This document shows, piece after piece, positions 44,753 to 53,347 of a stretch of DNA of 64,000 nucleotides; position 1 is the first letter of the stretch, and every line of letters starts with the position of its first letter. The stretch lies in assembly GCF_014306135.1 (NCBI RefSeq), contig NZ_JACRWD010000005.1:53757-117756 (forward strand), read 5' to 3'. The DNA comes from Paraclostridium hominis (GTDB lineage: Bacteria > Bacillota > Clostridia > Peptostreptococcales > Peptostreptococcaceae). The notes beneath the pieces were generated by a model. It had not been told where the DNA came from, did no database searches, and saw only the letters and a program-made list of their open reading frames with translations. The position numbers were made by a program, and so were the translations under genes.

Positions 44753-44782
44753 AACGTAACTTAGGTTACGTTCTTTTTTTTT
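44753..44782 (+). terminator. Terminator after the TPR-GGDEF gene
   Basis: AACGTAAC (44753-44760) and GTTACGTT (44765-44772) pair around TTAG, followed by a long T run. Confidence 0.88.
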
Positions 44783-44836
44783 ATTTGTATATATAATGAG
44801 TACATAAGATAAATACGAAAAACTGGAGGAAATATT

Positions 44837-46561
44837 ATGGAAAATAAAATGTTTTGTTTTCAATGTCAAGAAACAGCAGGTTGCACAGGATGTACTAAAT
44901 TTGGTGTTTGCGGAAAGTCACCAGATTTAGCAAGAATGCAAGACCTTTTAATATATACAACAAAAGGATTATCAGAAGTTACTACAAGACTTAGAAGCGA
45001 AGGTAAAAAAGTAGATGGACAAGTAAATCACTTAATAACTATAAACTTATTTACAACTATAACAAATGCTAACTTTGATGATGCAATATTCTATGAAAGA
45101 GTAAAACAAACTTTAGCAACTAAAGAAGAGTTATTAGCTACTTTAAACAATAAAGAAAATTTATCAGAAGCAGCATTATGGAATGCATCAAGCAATGAAG
45201 AAATGGATGCTAAGGTTTTTGTATTAGCTAAATTAAAGAATGCTATACTAGGAAGCGGAGAAGAACAAGTAGCAATAGATGCTATATTAGATGAAAAATC
45301 TACTAAGGTTGGAGTCTTAGCAACTAAAGATGAAGATATAAGAAGTTTAAGAGAACTTATAATATATGGATTAAAAGGTATGTCAGCATACATGAAACAT
45401 GCTAATGCATTAGGATATGATAGCGAAGAAGTAAATGCATTTATGCAAAGTACATTAGCTAAAACATTAGATGATACTTTAACTGTAGATCAGTTAATAG
45501 CTTTAACTTTAGAAACAGGTAAAGTTGGAGTAGATGCTATGGCTTTACTTGATAGTGCAAATACAGGAACTTATGGACATCCAGAAGTAACTAAAGTTAA
45601 TATAGGTGTTAGAAAAAATCCAGGTATATTAGTATCAGGACATGACTTAAAAGACTTAGAGTTATTATTAAAACAAACTGAAGGAACTGGAGTAGATGTA
45701 TATACTCACTCTGAAATGTTACCAGCACATTACTACCCAGCATTTAAAAAGTATTCTCACTTTGCAGGAAACTACGGAAATGCTTGGTGGAAACAAAAAG
45801 AAGAATTTGAAAGCTTTAATGGGCCAATATTGATGACTACAAACTGTATAGTACCTCCAAAGGATAGCTATAAAGATAGACTATATACAACTGGAGCAGC
45901 TGGATATGCTGGATGTACTCATATAACAGGAAACTCAGAATCTGATAAAGACTTCTCAGTTATAATAGAACAAGCTAAAAAATGTGAAGCTCCTAAAGAA
46001 ATAGAAACTGGAGAAATAATAGGTGGATTTGCACATAATCAAGTTTTCGCACTTGCAGATAAAGTTGTTGAAGCGGTTAAAACTGGAGCTATAAAGAAAT
46101 TCTTCGTTATGGCAGGATGTGACGGAAGAGCTAAATCAAGAAATTACTATACAGAATTTGCTAAAGCTCTACCAAAAGATACAGTAATATTAACTGCTGG
46201 ATGTGCTAAATACAAATACAATAAATTACCATTAGGTGATATAAACGGAATACCTAGAGTTTTAGATGCAGGTCAATGTAATGACTCTTACTCATTAGCA
46301 TTAATAGCATTAAAACTTAAAGAAGTATTTGAATTAGAAGATATAAATGAATTACCAATAGCATTTAACATAGCTTGGTATGAACAAAAAGCTGTAATAG
46401 TATTATTATCACTATTATACTTAGGCGTTAAGAATATACATTTAGGACCTACATTACCAGCATTCTTATCTCCAAATGTTGCTAAAGTTTTAGTTGAAAA
46501 CTTTGGAATTGGTGGAATAACTAATGTTGAAGACGATTTAAAAATGTTCTTAGATAACTAA
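44837..46561 (+). CDS. hcp: Hydroxylamine reductase / hybrid cluster protein
   Basis: Hcp reduces hydroxylamine and removes nitric oxide in anaerobes; it is cytosolic. The N-terminal [4Fe-4S] ligands are spaced Cx2Cx8Cx5C (C7, C10, C19, C25), as in Desulfovibrio Hcp. Ligands of the hybrid cluster appear in VSGHDLKDLELL, YTHSEMLPAHYYP, TTNCIVPP, YAGCTHI, MAGCDGRAKSRNYYTEF and LTAGCAKYKYNK. The 574 residues are slightly over the usual length. GGAGG precedes ATG 44837. No hcr reductase gene or HcpR regulator is adjacent. Confidence 0.96.
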   Translation: MENKMFCFQCQETAGCTGCTKFGVCGKSPDLARMQDLLIYTTKGLSEVTTRLRSEGKKVDGQVNHLITINLFTTITNANFDDAIFYERVKQTLATKEELLATLNNKENLSEAALWNASSNEEMDAKVFVLAKLKNAILGSGEEQVAIDAILDEKSTKVGVLATKDEDIRSLRELIIYGLKGMSAYMKHANALGYDSEEVNAFMQSTLAKTLDDTLTVDQLIALTLETGKVGVDAMALLDSANTGTYGHPEVTKVNIGVRKNPGILVSGHDLKDLELLLKQTEGTGVDVYTHSEMLPAHYYPAFKKYSHFAGNYGNAWWKQKEEFESFNGPILMTTNCIVPPKDSYKDRLYTTGAAGYAGCTHITGNSESDKDFSVIIEQAKKCEAPKEIETGEIIGGFAHNQVFALADKVVEAVKTGAIKKFFVMAGCDGRAKSRNYYTEFAKALPKDTVILTAGCAKYKYNKLPLGDINGIPRVLDAGQCNDSYSLALIALKLKEVFELEDINELPIAFNIAWYEQKAVIVLLSLLYLGVKNIHLGPTLPAFLSPNVAKVLVENFGIGGITNVEDDLKMFLDN

Positions 46562-46571
46562 ATTAAGATTT

Positions 46572-46610
46572 AAAAAAGAGATATCTAATCAAAAGATATC
46601 TCTTTTTTAT
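46572..46610 (+). terminator. Terminator after hcp
   Basis: AAAAGAGATATCT and AGATATCTCTTTT pair around a short loop, ending in T. Confidence 0.88.
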
Positions 46611-46735
46611 TATAAAAAACTTTAAAGTACTTTGTTAATATTGATTTTCCATTTGTAAATTTTCATTATTAAGTATATTAGTAAGTAGTAATAAATATAA
46701 TCTAGTATGAATCAATCTACATATGGAGGTACTTT

Positions 46736-46999
46736 ATGAAAATTGTTGCTAAATCTATAAAGTCTAAAAGAGCGAATGTAAGTAACATACCAAATACATT
46801 TGCATTTACTTTTGTTAGAAGTTGGTTGTCAGATAAAAATCATGCAAAAGAAAGAGAACAATATTTTATAGGAAATCTATCTTCCCAAGAAGTTAATTTA
46901 ATTATGAGGGAGATAAAATGGTTAGCTAAAACTTATAAAAATTTAGATATTATAACTATTGAAGATAGTAAGGGAAGTATTACACAGGTAGTGCTATAA
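46736..46999 (+). CDS. Small protein of unknown function (87 aa)
   Basis: ATG 46736 follows GGAGG with good spacing, so it is likely expressed. The protein has a basic N-terminus (KIVAKSIKSKRANVSN) and a helical middle region (LSSQEVNLIMREIKWLAK). There is no signal peptide, membrane span or cysteine. No family is recognised. A 59-base palindrome with terminator features lies about 60 bases after the stop. It stands alone between hcp and a ROK gene. Confidence 0.65.
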   Translation: MKIVAKSIKSKRANVSNIPNTFAFTFVRSWLSDKNHAKEREQYFIGNLSSQEVNLIMREIKWLAKTYKNLDIITIEDSKGSITQVVL

Positions 47000-47060
47000 T
47001 AGTTGTTTTTATGATTATAGTTTAGATATTTTATTTAATGGATAGTAATGGATAAGTTGA

Positions 47061-47119
47061 TAAAGATATAATAAAAGAAGGTATCTTAATTTAAGATACC
47101 TTCTTTTATTATATCTTTA
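47061..47119. terminator. 59-base perfect palindrome, probable bidirectional terminator
   Basis: The left arm 47061-47089 and right arm 47091-47119 are exact reverse complements over 29 bases, with a single central base at 47090. The core is AAGAAGGTATCTTAA with its complement and the outer parts are A/T-rich. It can serve as a terminator for the 87-residue gene, but the arm length is exceptional for that role. Confidence 0.75.
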
Positions 47120-47540
47120 CACTATAGTTCAAAGCTGAACATTTATTTCTTACATATTTACTATTAAATGTAAGATATCTCAACAAAACAAATAAAATAA
47201 AACAAAGTCAGGAGTATGATATGTAATCTATCACACAATGTTCAAACATTAAAGATGTACTGAACACTTTAATTATATTCCTAATGTATAAATTTGTAAA
47301 TAGTAAAAAAACTAACAATATATAAATATTTATTTTAATTTATATTTACAATACAAAAGAAATATATTATAAAATTTCTGAATTTTTAAATTGATAGTAA
47401 AAATAAGTTTTATGAATTTAATAAAAAGGAAATAAGTTTTAATGTATAGAATAAAATTATAAATATATTTATTTGTAAAATAAGTAAGTTTATTAAAATA
47501 AACTGATAGTTAAAATTAATGATATGTTAAGGGGGAGTAT
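47120..47540. other. Intergenic region with small inverted repeats
   Basis: No gene is visible. Small hairpins are GTTCA-AAGC-TGAAC (47127-47140), CTTACAT/ATGTAAG (47149-47174) and the spaced pair TGTTCA (47239-47244) and TGAACA (47261-47266). The rest, to the RBS AAGGGGG before 47541, is almost only A and T. No known regulatory class fits. Confidence 0.4.
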
Positions 47541-48404
47541 ATGAGTAAATACATTTGTTTAGATATAGGTGGAACATATATAAAGTATGGAGTGTTAACT
47601 CAAGAAGGCAAATTTTTATCAAAAGGTAAGAATCCAACAATAAACGAAAATCAACATATATTAGATAATATAAAAAATATAATCAGAAGTTGTAAAAAAG
47701 ATTATGATGTAAAGGGAATTTGTATATCAAGTGCTGGTATAGTTGATAGTAAAAAGGGGAAGATAATATCTGCTACATTAATACCTAACTATTCAGGTTT
47801 AAATCTTAAAGAAGAATTAGAAAAAGAGTTTAATATAAATTGTGAAGTAGAAAATGATGTAAACTGTGTAGGTATTGCTGAAAGTTTTATAGGCGAAGCG
47901 AAAAATACTTCATCAAGTGTATGCATAACAGTAGGCACAGGTATAGGAGGGTGTATAATAGTTGACAATAAGATTTTAAATGGATTTACCAATAGTGCTG
48001 GGGAATTAGGATATATGCATATAAAAGACTCTAGGTTTAGTAAAATTGCGACTACAAGTTCTTTAGTAAATAGAGTATCAAAATTAAAAAATAGAAAAAT
48101 ATCTGGAGAAGAGATATTTGAGTTAGCAAAATGTGGAGATGATATTTGCATTGAGGAAATTGATAATATGTTAGAAAACTTAGCTATAGGAATAGCTAAT
48201 ATTATATACATAATAAATCCTGAAGTTGTAATTTTAGGTGGAGGGATAATGGAACAAGAGGAGTATATAAAAGAAAGGTTATATAAACACTTAAAAGAAA
48301 AGGTAGTAACTGAAATTTTAGAAAACACAAGCATAAAATTTGCAAAAAATCAAAATGATAGTGGAATGATAGGAGCATTAAAAAACTATATTCAGAAACA
48401 TTAA
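47541..48404 (+). CDS. ROK family sugar kinase-like protein (second paralogue)
   Basis: This is a 287-residue ROK protein similar to the one at 39738. It starts with ICLDIGGTYIKYGVL, has the catalytic Asp in VENDVNCVG and ITVGTGIGGCIIV, and like its paralogue has GELGYMHIKDSRFS without the CxCGxxGCxE zinc site. ATG 47541 follows AAGGGGG. It is preceded by a 540-base gap and followed by a converging MarR gene. A sugar-kinase role is likely from the fold; the sugar is unknown. Confidence 0.86.
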   Translation: MSKYICLDIGGTYIKYGVLTQEGKFLSKGKNPTINENQHILDNIKNIIRSCKKDYDVKGICISSAGIVDSKKGKIISATLIPNYSGLNLKEELEKEFNINCEVENDVNCVGIAESFIGEAKNTSSSVCITVGTGIGGCIIVDNKILNGFTNSAGELGYMHIKDSRFSKIATTSSLVNRVSKLKNRKISGEEIFELAKCGDDICIEEIDNMLENLAIGIANIIYIINPEVVILGGGIMEQEEYIKERLYKHLKEKVVTEILENTSIKFAKNQNDSGMIGALKNYIQKH

Positions 48405-48542
48405 AAATTTATTAAATAAAATTGAAAAAGATTAATAATTGTTTTTATTGGAATTTACGTTTTAATCAATATATAAAACTATATGTTATATAAGTAAATC
48501 TAATAATTTACAATTATTAATCTAATAGATAAAAATATAAAA

Positions 48543-48992
48543 TTATTTAAGTTCATCATTTGCATTTTTAAAATTTGTACTTATTTTTCTAAGTAATCTT
48601 AAAAATTCTTTTTTCTCCTCTTCAGTTAAACCTGTATAAGCAGTTTCTTTTACTTGTGAGGAAATAAAATCAAACGTATCTTTTATATCAAAAGCTTTAT
48701 TTGTTAAGCTTATATAAGTTACTCTTCTATCTATATCACATTTCTCTTTTTTTATATAACCTAAGCTAATTAGCTTATTAACTAAAGCTGTAACAGTAGA
48801 TTTATCTTTACCAATTTTCTTGGCAATTTCTTTCATCGTTAATCTACCATCACTTTCATAAAGTGCTGTGAGAATATTACCGTGAGTTGGAATTAAATCA
48901 TTTAAGTTATTCTTTTTTAATTTAGTATCTATAAATTTAATCATATTAGCTTTTGTTCGGCTAATAAAATATACAATGTATTTATCGTTCAA
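48543..48992 (-). CDS. MarR family transcriptional regulator
   Basis: This is a 149-residue winged-helix repressor. The DNA-binding part is LTMKEIAKKIGKDKSTVTALVNKLISLGYIKKE followed by the wing CDIDRRVTYISLT. The start is the TTG at 48992, seven bases after GGAGGT; a longer frame to 49028 lacks an RBS and was rejected. The gene is divergent from msrAB, with 270 bases between, so it may sense an oxidant or drug and control msrAB or itself. One cysteine (KKEKCDID) sits next to the wing. Confidence 0.92.
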   Translation of the reverse strand: MNDKYIVYFISRTKANMIKFIDTKLKKNNLNDLIPTHGNILTALYESDGRLTMKEIAKKIGKDKSTVTALVNKLISLGYIKKEKCDIDRRVTYISLTNKAFDIKDTFDFISSQVKETAYTGLTEEEKKEFLRLLRKISTNFKNANDELK

Positions 48993-49262
48993 AATAACAC
49001 CTCCATAAACAAGGTTAATTAAATTCATATATTATAATACCACATTATGAGATATACAAACTATATATTTATAATCAGGAGATTACCCGTATGAAAATAC
49101 TATAAATAGTAGTTTGAAATTTTTAGTTATTGTTTATAAGAAGATAATTGATAATTGTAAAAATATGATTTTTACAAGGTTAGTATTTAAAGCAAAAGGG
49201 AATAAATAGAATTATAAATAAAAAGGAAAATAATAAAAATGTAAAAGTGAGGAGGGTCTTTT

Positions 49263-50216
49263 ATGAAAAAGTTAGCAACTTTTGCTGGAGGATGCTTTTG
49301 GTGTATGTTCAAACCATTTAGTAATTACGAAGGAATTGAAAAGATAGTAGCTGGATATACTGGTGGAGAAGACGAAAACCCTAACTACGAAAAAGTTTGT
49401 CAAGAAATAACAGGACATTTAGAAGCTATACAATTGACTTATGATGATGAACTTGTAAATTATGAAGACTTACTAAATATATTTTGGAAACAAATAGATC
49501 CAACTGATACAGGAGGACAATTTAATGATAGGGGAAATAGATATAAAACTGCTATTTTCTATCATGATGACATACAAAAAGAGTTAGCATTAAAATCTAA
49601 AAAAGAATTAGAGGAAAGTAATTTATTTGAAAATCCAATAGTTACTAAAATATTACCTGCGCAAACTTTTTATATAGCTGAAGAATATCATCAAGATTAT
49701 TATAAAAAAGAACCTATACATTATGAAATGTATTATAAAGGATCTGGAAGATATGACTTTATAAAAACTCATTGGGATAAAAATAATAAAAATAGAGAAA
49801 ATCTTAAAAGTAAATTAAGTCCTATACAATTTGAAGTTACTCAAAATGATAAAACAGAGCCAGCTTTTAATAACGAATATTGGGATAATAAAGAAGAAGG
49901 TATATATGTAGATGTAGTAAGTGGAGAAGTATTGTTTACATCTAAAGATAAATTTGATTCAGGATGTGGATGGCCAAGCTTTACAAAACCTATAAGTAAA
50001 AATGTTTTAAGAGAAAAAAGTGACTTCTCTCATGGAATGTATAGGACAGAGGTTAGAAGTACAAAGGCAAATTCACATTTAGGGCATGTATTTGATGATG
50101 GGCCAAAAGAAGAGGGTGGACTTAGATATTGTATAAACTCAGCAGCCCTTAGATTTATACCTAAGAATAAAATGAAAGAAGAAGGATATGAACGTTATTT
50201 GAATTTACTGAAATAG
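49263..50216 (+). CDS. msrAB: Methionine sulfoxide reductase MsrA-MsrB fusion
   Basis: This bifunctional cytosolic repair enzyme reduces both S- and R-methionine sulfoxide. MsrA (residues 1 to about 160) has the catalytic GGCFWCMF at the N-terminus and ends with YKGSGRYDFIKTHW. MsrB (about 180-317) has SGCGWPSFTKPI, HLGHVFDDGP and the catalytic cysteine in LRYCINSAALRFIP. The two CxxC zinc pairs of many MsrB proteins are absent, as in the zinc-free subgroup. GGAGG precedes ATG 49263. MarR is divergent upstream. Confidence 0.96.
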   Translation: MKKLATFAGGCFWCMFKPFSNYEGIEKIVAGYTGGEDENPNYEKVCQEITGHLEAIQLTYDDELVNYEDLLNIFWKQIDPTDTGGQFNDRGNRYKTAIFYHDDIQKELALKSKKELEESNLFENPIVTKILPAQTFYIAEEYHQDYYKKEPIHYEMYYKGSGRYDFIKTHWDKNNKNRENLKSKLSPIQFEVTQNDKTEPAFNNEYWDNKEEGIYVDVVSGEVLFTSKDKFDSGCGWPSFTKPISKNVLREKSDFSHGMYRTEVRSTKANSHLGHVFDDGPKEEGGLRYCINSAALRFIPKNKMKEEGYERYLNLLK

Positions 50217-50301
50217 CCTTAAATTTGTAACTATAATTTAACTTTATTTGGGTATAAAAAAGTTATAATTATTTTACAAACTATAAGGGAAGTGAATTAA
50301 G

Positions 50302-50967
50302 GTGAATAAAACAGAGTTTAATCCAATGGCTGAAGTGTTTAAATACTTAGCTATATCAATATTATTTTGTTTTGTAGGCTATGCATTTGGAAAGGCATTT
50401 ATTCCAGAGAGTGTAGTTATGGTAGCTAATTTTATATTTATATTTGTGGTTTTAGGATTATTAATTTTATGTTTACTATCAAGAAAGGAAATTATACCAG
50501 ATCGATTTAGTATGAACTGGGTATATTTATTTACTTTTATAAATGGAATATTATTATATCCAATACTTCAAATGTATATAAGTGGGCTAGGTAGCCAGAC
50601 AGTAATAATAATTTTATTAGTTACAGCTTTAATATTTTTTATTTTATCTATGGTAGCTAAAAAAGAAAATAGCGATAAATATTTAAGACTAGGAAATATA
50701 TTATTAATTGGATTAGTAATTTTAATACTTTTAAGTATAGTATCTATATTTATTGGATTTAAAACGTTTAATATATTAGTTTCAGTATTTAGTGTAGTAA
50801 TATTCTGTGGATATATACTATATGATGTAAGTTTAATAAAATATGAAATAGTTAGTGGAGATATAAATGATAGTAAAGATTTATCAATGCATGTACTTAA
50901 TTTATACTTAGACTTTATAAATATATTTTTAGATTTATTAAATTTAGTATATAATTTTAGAGATTAA
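50302..50967 (+). CDS. Bax inhibitor-1 (YbhL/YccA-like) family membrane protein
   Basis: The 221-residue protein has about seven hydrophobic helices with short loops. The C-terminal part ILYDVSLIKYEI and LNLYLDFINIFLDLLNLV is the recognisable end of the BI-1 (UPF0005) family, in which members act as pH-gated calcium leak channels; that function is only family-based here. The start is GTG 50302 after AAGGGAAG; no ATG is nearby. A 12-bp stem hairpin follows directly. Confidence 0.82.
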   Translation: MNKTEFNPMAEVFKYLAISILFCFVGYAFGKAFIPESVVMVANFIFIFVVLGLLILCLLSRKEIIPDRFSMNWVYLFTFINGILLYPILQMYISGLGSQTVIIILLVTALIFFILSMVAKKENSDKYLRLGNILLIGLVILILLSIVSIFIGFKTFNILVSVFSVVIFCGYILYDVSLIKYEIVSGDINDSKDLSMHVLNLYLDFINIFLDLLNLVYNFRD

Positions 50968-50969
50968 AA

Positions 50970-51004
50970 TATACCCCTTACCAAAATGGTAAGGGGTATA
51001 TTTA
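50970..51004 (+). terminator. Hairpin after the BI-1 family gene
   Basis: ATACCCCTTACC (50970-50981) and GGTAAGGGGTAT (50988-50999) form a perfect 12-bp stem followed by ATTTAT. The next gene begins 21 bases later, so readthrough could be modulated here. Confidence 0.7.
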
Positions 51005-51020
51005 TAGGATGGTGAAATTT

Positions 51021-51482
51021 ATGATATTAGGAATAATTTCAGATACCCATGGATTGTTAAGAAAAGAAGTAAAAGATAATTTAAAAGATTGTGATTTGAT
51101 AATTCATGCAGGAGATATAGGTAAGATAGAAGTAATAAAAGATTTAAAAGATATATCTAAAGTGGAATATATAAAAGGTAATTGTGATAAAAAGGGTGAA
51201 TTTAATGATGTTAAAGAAAGTAGTATAGTCGATATAGGAGGCGCAAAAATATTTATAGTTCATGATATAAAGACTATTAAAGATAGTTTAAAAAAACTTG
51301 GAGTAAATATAGTTATATATGGCCATTCACATAAAAATGAAACTTACAAAAAAGATGGAATACTATATATTAATCCAGGGTCAGTAGGACCAAAAAGATT
51401 TAAATTACCAACTACAATGGCAAAATTGAAAATAAACGATAAAGATATAATAAATTCAAGTATTGAGTTTATAGAAATATAG
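51021..51482 (+). CDS. YfcE/MJ0936-type metallophosphoesterase
   Basis: This is a 153-residue cytosolic phosphodiesterase of the calcineurin-like YfcE family. Metal ligands are visible in GIISDTHG, IIHAGDIG, YIKGNCD, IVHDIK and IYGHSHK, followed by YINPGSVGPKRF. The usual VHGH segment reads VHDI, so its second histidine is lost while the first, a ligand, remains. ATG 51021 is chosen over ATG 51009 because the GGATGGTGA stretch is correctly spaced. It probably cleaves a phosphodiester; the natural substrate is unknown. Confidence 0.9.
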   Translation: MILGIISDTHGLLRKEVKDNLKDCDLIIHAGDIGKIEVIKDLKDISKVEYIKGNCDKKGEFNDVKESSIVDIGGAKIFIVHDIKTIKDSLKKLGVNIVIYGHSHKNETYKKDGILYINPGSVGPKRFKLPTTMAKLKINDKDIINSSIEFIEI

Positions 51483-51553
51483 TATGAAAAATTGAACATT
51501 GGTTATTAACATTTGATAAAATGATGTATATTACAATATAGGAGGACTTAAAT

Positions 51554-51907
51554 ATGAGTAAGTTTGATACTTTAATAAACAATTTAATAAAAAATGCACC
51601 TGAATTTATGCTAATAAAAGAAAATGAAGATACATATGTAGTATTAGATTATATAGTAAGCAGTTTAGATAATAAGGCTATGACTTGGCTTTTTAAAGTA
51701 TATTTGGACAAAAATTTTAATATAATTGTTGAAGATAATCTTACAGATTATATTAAGAATAAATATAAAGATAGAAATTTAAAATTAATTAATTTAAATG
51801 GAAATTTATTTTTAAATAAGGATGTTATTAGTGTGATATTAGAAGAATTAGAATTATCTAATCAGGGGGAATATGATGAAGAAAATTTAACGTTTTCTTT
51901 GAAATAG
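51554..51907 (+). CDS. Unknown protein (117 aa)
   Basis: ATG 51554 follows AGGAGG with good spacing, so the gene is likely real. The protein alternates short helices and strands (YVVLDYIVSSLD, MTWLFKVYLDKNFNIIVED) and ends in an acidic tail (SNQGEYDEENLTFSLK). There is no membrane span, signal peptide or cysteine. No family is recognised. It lies 71 bases after the phosphoesterase gene and 83 before the LOR/SDH-type gene, on the same strand. Confidence 0.65.
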   Translation: MSKFDTLINNLIKNAPEFMLIKENEDTYVVLDYIVSSLDNKAMTWLFKVYLDKNFNIIVEDNLTDYIKNKYKDRNLKLINLNGNLFLNKDVISVILEELELSNQGEYDEENLTFSLK

Positions 51908-51990
51908 ACGCATCATAACAAATTAGTGATATAATTATCTCAAAGAGGTTAAATTAAGGATATACTATTTTATTATGGAGGGTTTTAGAG

Positions 51991-53082
51991 ATGACTTTTA
52001 AATTAAGAGAGTACAGAGAACCAGATTTCACACAGGAAAGATTTATTAATGCTCCAGATGCAAATTATGGAGTAGTTGAAAAAGATGGGGTAGCACCAGA
52101 TAATTATCACGCGATGTCAATTTATCCAGAATATTTTAAAGTAAATGGAAAATGGATATTGGCTGAAGAAAGTAGAATGGACTGTGTACCTGTAATAACA
52201 ACTGATAATAAAATTGAAGTTGTAGAATTTAGAAGACTTAAAGTAGGGGATAAAGTAATTGTAGGAAGAACTGAAGATGCAGTAGATGGAATATACTTAT
52301 ACCCAAATGGATTCCAAAGCGAAGAGGAAGCAAAGGGTGATGTTTTTGCTTTTAGATCAGGTAGATCAAGAGAGACTTCATATACTAAAGACTATGAAAA
52401 TATGTATGATTTATTAAGATATGAAAAAGAAAATGGATACATAGTTTGGGTGTTAGGTCCGGCGGCTGTATTTTCAAAAGGTGCAAGAGATGCTATGGCA
52501 TCTTTAATAGATAATGGTTACGTTGATGCATTTTTAGGCGGAAATGCAGTAGCAACTCATGATTTAGAAGCAGGTATATTCGGTACTGCATTAGGTCAAC
52601 ATGTGTATACTCAAGAATCAATAAAAGATGGACATTATCATCACTTAGATTTATTAAATAAAGCTAGAAGAGCTGGATCAATAGAAAAGTTAATAGAAAA
52701 TGAAAATATAAAAGATGGTATAATACATGCTTGTATAAAAAATAATGTGCCAATAGTTTTAGGAGGATCTATAAGAGATGATGGTCCACTTCCAATAGTA
52801 TATGGAAATGTCTATGAAGCTCAAGATGCTATGAGAAGTCATGTCAGAAAAGCTACAACTGTAGTTTGTTTAGCGACTCAACTTCATTCAATAGCTGTTG
52901 GTAATATGACTCCTTCTTATAGAGTCGTTGATGGTAAAGTTAGACCTGTTAATTTCTATACTATTGATATATCTGAATTTGCTGTTAATAAGTTAAGAGA
53001 TAGAGGTAGTTTAGAAGTTACTACTATGGTTACTAATGTTCAAGACTTTTTAGGGAAATTACAAGAAAATTTAGTAGATTAG
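51991..53082 (+). CDS. LOR/SDH-domain protein (archaeal-type ornithine cyclodeaminase-like)
   Basis: The 363-residue protein matches the conserved block of the LOR/SDH family (TIGR00300 type) that includes the archaeal ornithine cyclodeaminase. Signs are WVLGPAAVFSKGARDAMASL, the Gly-rich AFLGGNAVATHDLE, VLGGSIRDDGPLP, YEAQDAMRSHVRKATTV and TQLHSIAVGNMTPS. Known relatives bind NAD and convert ornithine to proline plus ammonia. Whether this one does so is an inference; other arginine or lysine genes are not nearby. GGAGGG precedes ATG 51991. A terminator follows. Confidence 0.75.
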   Translation: MTFKLREYREPDFTQERFINAPDANYGVVEKDGVAPDNYHAMSIYPEYFKVNGKWILAEESRMDCVPVITTDNKIEVVEFRRLKVGDKVIVGRTEDAVDGIYLYPNGFQSEEEAKGDVFAFRSGRSRETSYTKDYENMYDLLRYEKENGYIVWVLGPAAVFSKGARDAMASLIDNGYVDAFLGGNAVATHDLEAGIFGTALGQHVYTQESIKDGHYHHLDLLNKARRAGSIEKLIENENIKDGIIHACIKNNVPIVLGGSIRDDGPLPIVYGNVYEAQDAMRSHVRKATTVVCLATQLHSIAVGNMTPSYRVVDGKVRPVNFYTIDISEFAVNKLRDRGSLEVTTMVTNVQDFLGKLQENLVD

Positions 53083-53100
53083 TTTTTATATTTAAAATAG

Positions 53101-53142
53101 AAGCTATAGGAATTAATAGTTTGATTTCTATAGCTTTTTTTA
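53101..53142 (+). terminator. Terminator after the LOR/SDH gene
   Basis: AAGCTATAG (53101-53109) and CTATAGCTT (53128-53136) pair, followed by T residues. Confidence 0.82.
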
Positions 53143-53347
53143 TTATTAAGTAGGAAGTTAGATTTTGATATAGAGTTATAATAGATACAGAGAATTAATA
53201 TATATTAAATTAATTTGAATACTATTATATAACGATTGATATAATGATAAAAAATGTATATTATATAAAGAAAAAGATAATATATTTATAATAAATAATA
53301 GTTTATATATTATAAATATAATTGCATTTATACAAGAAAGGATAAGT

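Noticed and set aside
47120..47540. CRISPR-like or repeat array in the long gap
   Set aside because: Only isolated short inverted repeats occur; no regularly spaced direct repeats and no cas genes.
47789..48334. 181-codon minus-strand frame opposite the second ROK gene
   Set aside because: It lies fully within a clear ROK coding sequence and has no RBS or recognisable product.
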